20,143 nucleotides of DNA from Hypsibius dujardini (taxonomy: Eukaryota > Tardigrada > Eutardigrada > Parachela > Hypsibiidae), in contig LRSR01007171.1 in NCBI GenBank assembly GCA_001579985.1, positions 1 through 20,143 of the forward strand, written 5' to 3'. The notes below the pieces were generated by a model. That model was given only the letters and a program-made list of their open reading frames with translations, ran no database searches and had not been told where the DNA came from. The position numbers were made by a program, and so were the translations under genes. Every line of letters starts with the position of its first letter. Position 1 is the stretch's first letter. Positions 1 to 10,185 of this stretch are shown piece by piece.

Positions 1-15
1 GACAGACAGACAGAC
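1..15. repeat. GACA tetranucleotide repeat at the window edge
   Basis: The window opens with almost four GACA units (CTGT on the other strand). It lies just past the possible splice donor of the 129-1340 exon, so it is probably intronic for that gene. It belongs to the same dispersed microsatellite class seen at 3838, 4953, 6796, 8308, 13343, 14391 and 20007. Confidence 0.7.
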
Positions 16-128
16 AAATCGCGAGGTCGTCGAGAACGCAGATAGTCATGCAGATATCACAGCGAAAAGCAGACAATCTAGCACATGAGCTGACACTGAC
101 AAACATGAATTGGAATATCTTGGTGTAC

Positions 129-1340
129 CTCGAGAGTCTTCATTTTGTCGCACATAACAGTCGAGTACGCCTCAGAGTAGCCATTCATCGACGCCGACAG
201 CTCCTCGTGCACCTTCTGCTGTAGATGAAACGTATACTTATCCTTCAAGTTCAGCGTGCTCTTCTTACGAATCGCCCGTTCCAGCTGCTTCTCATTCTTC
301 TGAAACTCCTTCTCCGCGGCATTCCTAATATCAATCTCCCTCGCCAAATGGTTCTCCAACTCCCGCTCCCGCTCGTCCAACCGCGCCAGCTCTTCCCGCT
401 TGTCGTGCTTCATTTTGCGCAGCTCCTCCAGCTTATCCTTAATAAACGTCACTTCCGTCAGACACGTCTGAATCTGCTCCACCTTCGTCTTAATATTCTG
501 CTGCAGCTCCGCGTCACTCTTCCCGTGCTCCGCCGTGACCGCACTCAAGTCATACGTAAACTTCATCCCACCCATCCCCGCTGGGTCCGCTGCTGCTGCT
601 GCACGTGCCACGTCTGGACCAGGGACCGCCGCAACTCCCGGAGCGCCTGCAACAGCATTCCCCTGTCCGCCTTGTCCACCCTTCGACTCGCTTGACACGG
701 CGGACTTTGACGAACCGCCCTTCGGACGGCCACCACCTTTCCGTCGCTTCCGTTTGCCGCCCTTCTTACCGGACGTGCTCGAGTCAGCATCGGAGTCCGC
801 CGCGTCAGTCTTGTTGGATGCTGTTCCAGTCGCGGAACGGACACTGACCGTGTCAACAACTGCTGCTGTGGGTGCTGACGACGCCGAACCATTGGCGATG
901 GCCTCGGTCACCGCGTTCGCAGCGTCCTCTGCAGCGTTCGCAGAGTTCTCTGCAGCGTCCTTGGCCGGGTTCTCCGCGGCGTCGGCTGCCTTCTCCGCCT
1001 TGGGTTGCTTCCGAAATTGGCTCCAAAATCCGCCCTTTCGTTTGCGTTTCTTCTTCTTCTTCCCATCCTTGCCTCCTCCTCCTCCGCCGCCGCCGCCGCC
1101 ACCGCCGCCTCCGCCGCCGCCGCCGCCGAATGTTCGTGCAAAGAACCCACGCTTCTCGTTAGGAGCAGCAGGAGGAGGTGGGTTCTCGTTGTCATCGGGG
1201 ACGTCGACCAGGACGATGTGCTTGGGGTGCTTTTTCTTCCTCGGTTTCTTCTCCTTCGTAGCACTACTGTTGTCGGGGGGAGTGGTACTGGATGCTGGAG
1301 GAGGAGTATCTGTCAGGTCATTCGGAGGAGGGATCGACAT
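129..1340 (-). CDS. Unrecognised low-complexity, coiled-coil protein; first coding exon, 3' part outside the window
   Basis: An open frame begins with ATG at 1340 and runs 404 codons to a possible donor (GAG|gtacac) at 129/128. If that donor is not used, the frame ends at a stop at 78 (420 aa). From the N terminus: a Pro/Thr-rich segment (1-60) with a basic KKPRKKKHPK patch; 19 glycines (72-90) followed at once by a Lys/Arg block (94-103); an Ala/Asn/Glu-rich helix-like stretch with repeated DAAEN units (115-150); a second basic block (GKRKRRKGGG, near 195-204); then a charged, heptad-like coiled coil (about 275-360). The C-terminal 145 residues look like the conserved part and the rest is probably disordered. 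The basic blocks could serve nuclear or RNA/microtubule contact, which is inference. No domain was recognised. The 128 bp beyond the donor carry GACA repeats like the introns nearby, which favours an intron. PDPK1 lies upstream in the same orientation. Confidence 0.65.
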
Positions 1341-1845
1341 CGGGTAAGCTCGTGGTGAATCTCATAATTAAGCGTGGATTGCAAGGATGCTGTATCGTGT
1401 GTTTTGTTTTTCAAGGATCCAATTTAAGGATCGGTGGAGGTTTTTACGCCCACATGCTGACTGACCATGACAACCTTTGACGTAATTATCAGTTAACCAT
1501 TAGTCAAGGTCAGCGGCAAAGGGAATATAGAATCAGAACCAATACAAACCGTGTTTTAGGAAAAGACACACACAATTTCCGATATTTAGGCTGTAGTGTG
1601 TTTCCATCGGTCGATCCGCAGTGGTTCCGACCAAAAAAAAATTGAAAAAAAAATTGAACTGAAAATTGAGAAAAAATTGAGTGTAGGGTAGCTCCTCGTA
1701 CATGTTGCCAATAGGGCCAATTAGTTACCGCAATCCCGCAATCTCAAGGGACACTTTTTTGCCCTACTAGTTAATTTGATCCACCCCGGATCTTATCTGG
1801 TCATCACCGTTTGCTATTGTTTACCTACAATCAATCAATAAATCG

Positions 1846-1945
1846 ATCCAATGTGTGCGTCAAGAAATACCGCTTAATCAATCAATCAATCTATCTATCC
1901 AATGTGTGCGTCAAGAAATACCGCTTAATCAATCAATCAATCGCT
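1846..1945. repeat. 51-bp tandem duplication ending in AATC repeats
   Basis: A segment starting ATCCAATGTGTGCGTCAAGA and ending in AATCAATCAATC occurs twice, with a 51-bp offset (starts near 1846 and 1897). Apart from a short CTAT tract at the junction the copies are essentially identical, so the duplication is recent or homogenised. Confidence 0.85.
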
Positions 1946-2342
1946 GCCAAGTTGCTCTTAAATTTCAACCAATCATGACACAGTGAATCCGATTGAACAG
2001 TCAACCGATGATTGGAGGGGGTGGGGCTTAACTGTCCCTTGAGATCGGGGGAATACGGGAGTCAACAAGCAGTGTACATGCGCTGGTTTTCATCATTTTT
2101 TTCGGCTTTACAGATTCTTTAGTTGCAAAATTGTTTTCTAAGTGAATCCTACAGAAATGAATGGCCAATGTTATAAAAATACAAGCACAATTTTTTTCGT
2201 TCGCTCAAATGTCTCAATTTTGATTTTGAAACAGCGGATCAGCCAAAATGTTCTTTTTGTCTCGAAACTGTATCGCGCGCGTTGTCTGTTTGTCAACCTC
2301 AGGCTCTGTGGGCGGTGCCTGAGACCCTGTTACGAGACAAGT

Positions 2343-2376
2343 GATTCGATTCGATTTGATTCGATTCGATTCGATA
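2343..2376. repeat. GATTC pentanucleotide microsatellite
   Basis: About seven consecutive GATTC/GATTT units, intergenic. No function is implied. Confidence 0.8.
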
Positions 2377-3014
2377 GAGCGCCAGTTATCACCAAATTGA
2401 ATCTCCTCTTTCCGATATCTATTCCAATTTTGTTCCCCCATTTTCAGATGGAATTGGAAAATGGAAAAAAAAGTGTTAGAATTGTTTCGCTTACATGCTA
2501 AAAATGTCGGGGATACCTTGATGTTAGCTATCAGTGCTGTGTATCGAGCGGCAGAACAGTGCAAGGTTTACGAGCTATAATCAGGCAATCAACTAATCGA
2601 AAATGGTGGCGAGCTGGTTCTCACCGCTCACAACAGCGCAAACCAAATCGTTCAATCGCAACGGATTCTGCTGGAGTTTTTTTTGCCGGACACTTTAATC
2701 TAAATGGGAAGTTCTAGAACTCTTTCGGGCATTCACTCCGTGGGATGGGTAAACTTTTAGACCTATTAAGGCAATGCGAGCTGATCATTTTGGGAGAAGT
2801 CGTGGATGGAGTTGTTTCAATTAAGTTTCTTCGGCCAGAAAACCAAGTGCGCAAAGTCTGCTTCCAGAGAACGCGCTTGAAGAACGCTGTTTGAAGATAA
2901 CGAAATAATCCGATGCACTGAACATGACAACCTCTACCACAACAGATAGAGGAAAGTCAGGCGAGCGAAACCGTGAAACCTGTATATAAATATAAGACAA
3001 ATGGCCAGATTACT

Positions 3015-3088
3015 GGGTGACAAGATTCGAACCACTCTTTGTCTGGGCGCAAGCGAAATTGGGTGGCCCGAGTTTGAGCCAAGCACCC
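3015..3088 (-). repeat. tRNA-like remnant (pseudo-tRNA or SINE head)
   Basis: Read on the minus strand this is 74 nt, tRNA-sized. It starts GGGTG and ends CACCC, which pair as an acceptor-like stem, and contains GTGGTTCGAATC, a very good match to the Pol III B box / T-loop consensus. A D-arm-like GCTC...GGGC pairing is possible. The T stem is only partly paired and I cannot form a proper anticodon arm, so this is not a working tRNA. A tRNA-derived SINE head or decayed tRNA gene is the likeliest reading. Confidence 0.35.
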
Positions 3089-3284
3089 AGTATTGTGACC
3101 ATGTGTGAAGTAGCGTAGTAGCGTAGCGTACACGAAAGAACAGAGGTGGGGATTAATAAATACGGTACGAATCGCCTGCGAGAAAACGAAAACCAAATGA
3201 AAAACACAAGAATCCAGTTCAGTAATCGCGGCTAGGCTATCACAGAGGAATAAATGTTAGCGGTCAGGAAGAGTTCTGTGCAGG

Positions 3285-6200
3285 TTAGTCTCTCTGCTGA
3301 CACGGTGAGCCTTCCGCGAGATCGGGCCGTCTCCTGTCGGAAATATCACGGACTTCTTCCAGCACGCGGCACCACTCCAACGCGTAGCCTTGCGGATCTT
3401 CCAGGTAGTACGTCCGATTGGGCTAACGGGCAGAATAAGAAAGGTATTAAACATATCTGTAGCAAGTACTTACACCTTAAGTAGGAAGTACGCATAATTG
3501 CCATGAATGATGCAGTTGGTCTTGAGAATTACCGTATGGACAAAAAATGTCTTGAAATTTTTCGGTTCTGGCCGCATTCCCGACGACCATGGGATCTCGC
3601 CCTTTAGAATCATATTCACCGGATCGACGTAGTAAAAATGAGGTCCGGTAGTGAGCAGGAACATCCTCCTTCGAGCGAAAAGACCCTGAAAAATGGATTT
3701 CATAAAGTATAATGCCATTTGCAAGATCTGCCTTTAATGGCATTCCCTCTCATCCGTTGTCTTCCCTGTATAACCGCGCCTCTATTCGCATAACGCCTAA
3801 TGCTTAATCCTCTGGTTTCTCTTAATTCTGCCCACTAGTCTGTCCGTCCCTCTATCTATCTATATGTATGTCTGTATGTCTGTGTTCCTGTCTGTGTCTG
3901 TCTGTCTGTGTGTCTGTGTGTCTGTCTGTGTGTCTGTCTGTGTGTCTGTGTGTCTGTGTGTCTGTCTGTCTGTCTGTGTGTCTGTTCGTTCGTCCGTCCT
4001 TCTGTTTCTTCATACAAACAGACCTTTGGCTACAACGTCTGTCTTTGAGTCGATTTAGTTTTAGACTCTCCTACCTTTCGCTTGTCAATAAATCCCTGCT
4101 TCAGGATGAGATGGTTATCCACAAACGGATGCCAAGGACTGGACTTCGCCTGCGCAGCTAGTCGCTCAGCATATGCTTCCGGCGAGATGTCCAGAATACT
4201 ACCGGACGGAGGTGCACCCGGCGCTGTCATGGCCTTGGTGTCGGAGCTTTTTGGCAGACCTTCCCGCAGATGCATGTCTAGTAACCGGCTGAGTTGTTGA
4301 TCGTCGAATCCCGGTCGAATATTTGGTGAAACCTTCAACACAACACGTCATTACATAATCGGCTGTTGTCGACAAAAAATACACACAAAAATTAGTATCG
4401 TGACACGTAAATGTCAAACACAAGAGCCTCACGTACCGCGAAGTCACTCCGCAGTTCTTCATTGCTGCCGCTGGCAGGGAGGTAGGGAGTTATGGGAGGC
4501 GGTTTGACGGTGTGAAGGTTTTCCCAATCAAGGCCCTCAAAGAACGGATGCGCCTTGAGCGGACCGTAACCGCCCATTTCGTCGCAGCCCAGACGCTTGC
4601 TACCATCCTTTTCCTAAAAATGCAGACAGTAAATAACTAAAAATATACTATGGCATCATTAACTTAAACATTAAATGGGAGAAGCAAAAACATTTTGAAG
4701 AAGCTGTAAATAAAGTTAGTTCACTGGCGGAAAAAGGCAACTACATGTACTGTCGTATTGCTGAATTTAGGCCACATCTAACTTCCCAAGACAACCAGAA
4801 AAACCAAAAAGCTCAATAAACACCGTATGTTTTATTAAATTTCATTTTCTTAAGAACCACAACAGTAGTGGTAGCCGGTGCTGGGCACGTACTCCTGGAT
4901 TGAGGGAGGCTGGTACAATCAGTAGATATCTACTGAGTATCTTTACGGCTGCCTGCCTGTCAGTCAGTAAGAAAGTCAGTTTGTTTTCCTATCTCCCCCT
5001 CTGTCTGTCTGCCTGTCTGCCTGTCGAGCTGTCTGTCTGCCTGTCTGCCTGTCTGTCTGTCTGTCTGCCTGTCTGCCTGTCGACCTGTCCGTCTGCCTGT
5101 CGACCTGTCTGTCTGCCTGTCGACCTGTCTGTCTGCCTGTTCGTCTGAGGTCTGCCTGTCTGTCTAGATTGTGGGTCTCTCTCTCTTTATTCTTATACAT
5201 GTTGCTACGGTTCTGTGGGCCAGTGTCGAAGAGAAAAACAGACTTACTCATGAATAAATAGAAATGGGATTCACATTTTTTACTTTTAGTTGTAAAAGAC
5301 TCAAATGTTTGGGTAATGTCAAATACCAGTGCTTACCAGTAATTTGTGGACGAGGTCTTTGGCAGTTGGGTTGAAGCCATCGGGAAAGCTGTATTCCAGC
5401 TTCACTATCCTCTGGAAAATGAGGTACTCATTCCTGCAACGATGCAAGCAGCAATTTTAAGATGCGGTCGAGTCAGATTAATGCTTGAGTGAAAGTACAT
5501 ACGGTGCTCGAAAAGGAGGAAGACCGGCGAGCAGCTGATATATCAGACACCCAAGTGCCCAGAGGTCAACGCTGAAAACGGAACACACCGCATCAGTTTC
5601 ATGGATACATAGAATTCAATTCCGCCACACAGTTGCCTAGTTACCTATTTCCCTGAAGGATTTACGGGCACAGAGCAAACCATTACTTAAACTCGGTAAA
5701 CTTCTCTCTCGCGGAACATCTGTGAAGACGTGCCTGTTTTTCGGCTGTGCCCATTATACTTGAAGTAAATTTCAGGATATTAAATAATAAATAGAAACAT
5801 GCTTTCCAATAGAATTTTACTTCAGGAATTTTAAATAGAATAAAAATGTGCATTTGATTTAAAATAAAAAACCGCTTTTCGAACAAACATAATTCGTTTT
5901 CGAAATAAATATTTTCCTAGAAGGTTTTAAACAACACCACCTCATTCTATCATCAAATCGACATTCATACAGTGAAAGAAATAGTAGACTAACCTTTTCT
6001 TAGCCGGTTTGTTTGTCAACAATTCGGGTGAGACATAATCGGCCGTCCCGACGAAAGAATTTTTTCGTGGCCGCATTCCCGGCGCCTCTTCATCGCCTGC
6101 GCCGGCCACAGCGGCAGCTCCCTCGGTCGACCTCTCCTGATCCGCCTCCATTTTGGCCGACCCGAAGTCGGTGATGAGAATATGCATGCGCTCGTCGAGG

Positions 6201-6812
6201 AGGATGTTTTCCGGTTTGAGATCGCTTAATCAAACAAAACGCACAAAAACAACCAGCACATTATTATGACGCCCAACTGACGCGAAACACACACAACGTT
6301 AACGGGATGCTCGAGCTGAAGAGAGATCTCCGCTGAGAGATCTCCACACTGCAAATGATAAACGGTGCGTCGCGAAAGCGTGGTTAGCATATAAATTTAC
6401 CGGTGGATGATTCCCAGCTTGTGGAGGTATTCCAGGGCCAGCACCACCTCACCGCCGTAGAATTTCGTGCACTCCGCGTCAAAACAGCCCACTTTGTGGA
6501 TGTAAGGCAAGATCTCCCCGTTCTTTGCGTAGGTCATGACGAAATCTAATAAGGATGGAGGGAAAACAGGGCGGAAGGTAAATTAATGATAATCAGCAGG
6601 GCTAAATCTGGCATATCTAATAAATTGTGGCATTTCTTCTACATCGCACATCAATTTAGTCGAACCTTGGTACAGAAATAGGCCCTAAATACCCTACCTT
6701 CCCCGTGGCCAGTCCGTTTTGATCAATAGGTCACCCATCTCGATTGTGAGTCTTTGGTCTGACCGTCAGTCAATCCCCCGTCTCTCCCTCTATTCATCTG
6801 TCTATCTATCTA

Positions 6813-6869
<57 letters not shown>

Positions 6870-8937
6870 GTTTGTCTGTTTGTCTGTCTGTCTGTCTGTG
6901 CCTGCCTGTCTGTCTCTATCCGTCCGTTCCCGGTTAGTCGGGTATGTATCTGTCTGTTCATTTATAAGTCTGCAAGTCTATATATGATGTATAAGTTCCC
7001 CTGTCTGTCTATCTGCCGTCTTTTTGTCTGACTGTCATAGATCTGCCTTCATCTTTAATGCGATGTTATCTGTCCGTTTGGCTAAGAACCCTAACGGTAT
7101 CTATTCCCCATTAAGTCAGTCTATCTTGGACGATTTACCGGAATGTCTGCCTATATCGACAGTCTGTATATTGCTGCCTGCCAATTAATTTTTAAAGTAT
7201 TTGTCAAAATGTCATTATCAGCCTCTCAGAATGTTGTTCGAATATCAATCAGAGCGCCGATAAAATCGCTCACATCTCTTCCCACCTCTTCCGCTGCTCC
7301 TCCCTTAACGGCACTTACAGAGACGACTATGATCGTGGAAGGTGCAGAAGAGCTTGACAAAAAACGGGTTGGGATACAGCCCGATCAGTTGCATAATTTC
7401 CTTCTCGCGTTTGATGGACATTTCCTTCTTCTCCCGCTTGATGTGCAGCTTCTCACAGACCTTGACTGCAACGACAACAACAACGACATTAATCTTCACT
7501 TTATACCCAAGCCTCGAACAACCGGCGAAACGATCCAACTGGTCAATCCACTTACTAGCATATTGTTTAGACGTGTGAATGTCGCGAGCCAGATAGACCT
7601 GAAAGGAAAGCGCAAAACCACATTACGAAACAAGCTAACGTAATAACAAATAGCAAGACAGTAATAAGAATCAAATCAGTCATACAAGAATCAAATCAGT
7701 CATACAAGAATCAAATCAGTCATACAAGAATCAAATCAGTCATACAAGAGTCAAATCATAATGGTCAGTTAAAAGTAGGAAGTTATCATACAGTCAATTT
7801 CCGCTGAACGGTTTTGGCCAAACAGAAAATTGATTAGATCATTCAGCTAGAGTTTCTCTTCTCCGAAGCGTAAAAAAAACCTGCAATTATCTGCGTGTAA
7901 ATAAATCGCAAATGAACCGCATCACCTAAGCGAGTCAACAGAAAGGCTGCGAAAAACAGAAAATTAAAGTAACATATTAAATTCCATCTCTTCCTTTCAG
8001 TTTTCACAATTCAACACCAATCTCTGTTCACACCAACACAGTCAACTGGACAACTAAGCAGAACTTTTAAATAATTTCAATCCGTGTCCCACATAAAAAC
8101 TAAAACACGCTCAACTGACGCAAACACGGATACTGTGGCGGGTCAGTTGATTGATCGATCATCCGGCAAAACGAACAGCAACAGAAATCTAAAGCTGGGA
8201 TCTCTTTCCGGTTTCAAAGGAGGATTACACACCTCTAATGACCGCCGCAGTAGCCACGAAAAACAGCCGACTCAGTCTTCGGGAGCAACTGAAGTTATTA
8301 CAAAGTAGACGAACAGACAGACAGATAAACTGGCAGGCAGAGAGACAGACAGACAGACAGACAAACAGAGAGACAGACAGGCAAACTGACAAATAAACTG
8401 ACAGAGAGACGTACAGACTGACGGACAGACAGACAGACAAGCAGATAGAAAAACAAGCAGAAAGACAGATAAACAGACAGGCACACATACGTCCGAACGT
8501 ACCGTTGAGAAGGAACCCTCTCCCAGGACTCTCTCGAAGATGAAGTCGTTCGGTGTGCGTTTCGCAGCGGCAGCCGCAGCGGTTTTCAGCTGCTCAGACA
8601 GCGCGGACTCCGACAGTTGCTCCCCACTCGCCGGAGCCGTCACAGCCACAACCGCCGACGGGACTTCCTGATCGACAGACTGCGTCTTGGACAGGTACGC
8701 ACTACTGGACGACTGGCACTCCGAGCCGGACGATCCCGACCCAGAACTGCTGACCAAGCCTCCCGCCACCGGGGAAGAGCCATCTGCTTCCTCACGACCT
8801 GCTGCTCCATACACTCCGTTGGAGGCTGCCACAACTGCCGCACCAGCAGGCAAACTCCTCGGTGAGGAGGCCGCATCAGCGACCATGGCCATACTACTAC
8901 CGGCGATGGCCGCGGACGAGGACGAGGTTTCCCGCAT
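3285..8937 (-). CDS. PDPK1: 3-phosphoinositide-dependent protein kinase 1 (11 exons, complete, 630 aa)
   Basis: Exons in transcript order: 8937-8503, 7598-7556, 7465-7319, 6545-6401, 6224-5994, 5571-5503, 5433-5337, 4613-4437, 4332-4075, 3685-3533, 3422-3285. All junctions are GT-AG and the sum is 1893 nt with no frame error. An in-frame TGA directly precedes the ATG. The protein phosphorylates the activation loop of AGC kinases (AKT, S6K, SGK, PKC) and is drawn to membranes by phosphoinositides. Landmarks: Gly loop GEGSFSTV (139-146), catalytic Lys161, alpha-C Glu180, HRD with Asp258, DFG 276-278, activation-loop Ser313 in [25 protein letters not shown] near the kinase end, then a PH domain (about 517-612) keeping DKRKGLFARRR and LKGEIPW. 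Residues 1-130 are Ser/Ala-rich and not conserved. Oddities: the segment between DFG-SAK and NSFVGT is about 18 residues longer than in human PDPK1, PIF-pocket positions differ, and exon 2 is only 43 nt. Four introns hold CTGT/GACA arrays. The family call is firm; exact ends of exon 1 are less so. Confidence 0.96.
3838..4011. repeat. CTGT/GTGT tetranucleotide array in a PDPK1 intron
   Basis: An imperfect array of CTGT, GTGT and CTAT units inside the intron 3686-4074. Open frames through it spell Ser-Val-Cys-Leu repeats and are artefacts of the repeat. Confidence 0.9.
4953..5166. repeat. CTGT/CTGC tetranucleotide array in a PDPK1 intron
   Basis: CTGT units mixed with CTGC, with four CTGTCGA interruptions spaced along the array; core 4999-5165. 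It lies in the intron 4614-5336. The interruptions hint at a higher-order repeat inside the microsatellite. Confidence 0.9.
6796..6950. repeat. CTGT/CTAT tetranucleotide array in a PDPK1 intron
   Basis: CTAT units passing into a nearly pure CTGT run (core about 6809-6915), inside the intron 6546-7318. Confidence 0.9.
7666..7758. repeat. 20-bp tandem repeat in PDPK1 intron 1
   Basis: Four near-identical copies of AAGAATCAAATCAGTCATAC followed by a partial, diverged fifth. The units are directly adjacent with no spacers, so this is a minisatellite and not a CRISPR array. It lies in the intron 7599-8502, close to the acceptor of the 43-nt exon. Confidence 0.9.
8308..8482. repeat. GACA tetranucleotide array in PDPK1 intron 1
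   Basis: GACA units with AACA, GAGA and GGCA variants. On the sense strand of PDPK1 this reads CTGT, the opposite orientation to the other three arrays in the same gene. It begins about 20 bp past the first-exon donor. Confidence 0.9.
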
Positions 8938-9192
8938 TCACCGCCGAGCACAGCCGTTCTTCGTTGGAAGAGATGCGGCGAGATGAAACGCGGTGTAAGA
9001 CTAAGACCAACACGGAATTAGGGTGTGGAAGATGAGATTTGGGTCGTGCGGACGACGACGATGATGACGAAGTAGTGAGTCGAAGGAAGGGGAACACAGA
9101 GTTGTAATGACGTAGGCAGTCAGTCGAGGACCGGCCTAGGAAATCCTGTTGTTTCGTCACATGCCGCGGTTTCGGGGAAAAAACACATATGT

Positions 9193-9203
9193 GTATATAT
9201 AAG
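9193..9203 (-). promoter_or_regulatory. TATA-like element upstream of PDPK1
   Basis: On the minus strand this reads CTTATATATAC, about 256 nt upstream of the PDPK1 ATG. If used as a TATA box it would give a leader of roughly 225 nt. Position and strand fit, but AT-rich words of this kind also arise by chance. Confidence 0.25.
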
Positions 9204-9584
9204 CCGGCGAAGGGCGAATCCGGCGCAGACAGGGAATAACAAATGCTTTATGATGTTGTTTGTTGCTGCGCGGCACTTGATGTGTATCCTCGCGTGTGGG
9301 GGCGGTTGCCTTTTCCCTCTCCCTCTCCCCGCGACAGACACAAGACAACGGGGAGGTCGACGATGAAGTAGTGTTGCCTGGAAGAGAGTAAAAATACTGT
9401 TTTATCAAGCAAAAACACACCCGTGATGATTTGCTTGGGAGGACCGAGTAATAAGGTGAGGGAGAAATATAACATATATATACTAGAATAATAGTACGCT
9501 GTACCGGTACGTATGTTTTACAAGAAAAAGGAGTGTTGAAATGCCCAAAAAAAGTCCCTGAAAAAAAGGTTGTAACAATTGATA

Positions 9585-9930
9585 TGAGGGAGGGATCTTG
9601 AAATGGGCCACTTGACGTTCCCGTACCCTGAAATGGGCCACCCTGGAATCCCAATTTCCGGACAGGTTTTGGCTATCATTAAAATCCTAAACGACAGGGA
9701 ATAGTTGATAACCCCAGTGGAACGCGTATCAAATATGAAAAAAAAAAGTTGTGGAAACATGTCTAAAAAACGAAATGATTGGACGGTTGGAAAAAGCTCC
9801 CTATAGAGGTCGCTGACTATGCAGTGACTCATCTGTCTTTTATGAATTTGCGACAGAGCGCCCCCTGCCACCCAGTGGCCCATTTCAGGACCTGGAGATT
9901 CAAGTGACCCATTCCAGGGCCCTTCCCTCA
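9585..9930. mobile_element. MITE-like inverted-repeat element with TA flanks
   Basis: The left end starts TGAGGGAGGGATCTTGAAAT and the reverse complement of the right end starts TGAGGGAAGGGCCCTGGAAT. The arms stay alignable for about 65 bp at roughly 75-80% identity. Each arm carries a GAAATGGGCCAC-type word twice. TA dinucleotides sit directly outside both ends (9583-9584 and 9931-9932), as expected for a Tc1/mariner-type target duplication. The 346-bp body encodes no transposase, so it would be non-autonomous. Confidence 0.6.
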
Positions 9931-9991
9931 TACTGTCGCTGTTCTTGACACGTTTGGCTTGGCGGATGAAGCCGCCGCCGCGTTAGCACTG

Positions 9992-10185
9992 CTACAGCAC
10001 AGTCACACACTGCTACAGCAGTCACACACTGCTACAGACAGCAACAGTCACACACTGGTACAGCAGTCACACACACTGCTACAGGCAGCAACAGTCACAC
10101 ACACTGCTACAGACAGCACAGTCACACACACTGCTACAGCACAGTCACACACTGCTACAGACAGCAACAGTCACACACTGCGAGG
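9992..10185. repeat. Irregular minisatellite built on CAGTCACACACTG
   Basis: Eight copies of CAGTCACAC(AC)ACTG separated by CTACAGCA- or CTACAGACAGCAA-type linkers. Each core is itself an interrupted palindrome (CAGT...ACTG). The open frame through it (His-Thr-Leu-Leu-Gln-type repeats) is a by-product. Confidence 0.8.

Larger units (their letters stand above)
1341..3284. other. Intergenic region between the coiled-coil gene and PDPK1
   Basis: About 1.9 kb with no convincing coding exon on either strand. It should hold the 5' leader and promoter of the 129-1340 gene and the 3' UTR of PDPK1. I found no canonical AATAAA on the minus strand shortly after the PDPK1 stop. Contents: an A-rich AAAAATTGA-like repeat (1632-1680), a 51-bp tandem duplication (1846-1945), a distant 13-bp inverted repeat (1740/2034), a GATTC pentamer run (2343-2376) and a tRNA-like remnant (3015-3088). 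Confidence 0.6.

Noticed and set aside
535-1347. Long plus-strand reading frame (270 codons), proline-rich
   Set aside because: It is the antisense of the minus-strand exon: the proline run is the complement of the glycine codons, and composition follows from the opposite gene.
3864-4161. Frames encoding Ser-Val-Cys-Leu repeats, here and at 4900, 6719, 8225, 13247 and 14313
   Set aside because: Translation of CTGT microsatellites, which are open in all frames; all lie in introns of the PDPK1 or CHIC genes.
7666-7758. CRISPR-like short direct repeats
   Set aside because: The 20-bp units are contiguous with no spacers, in an intron of an animal gene.
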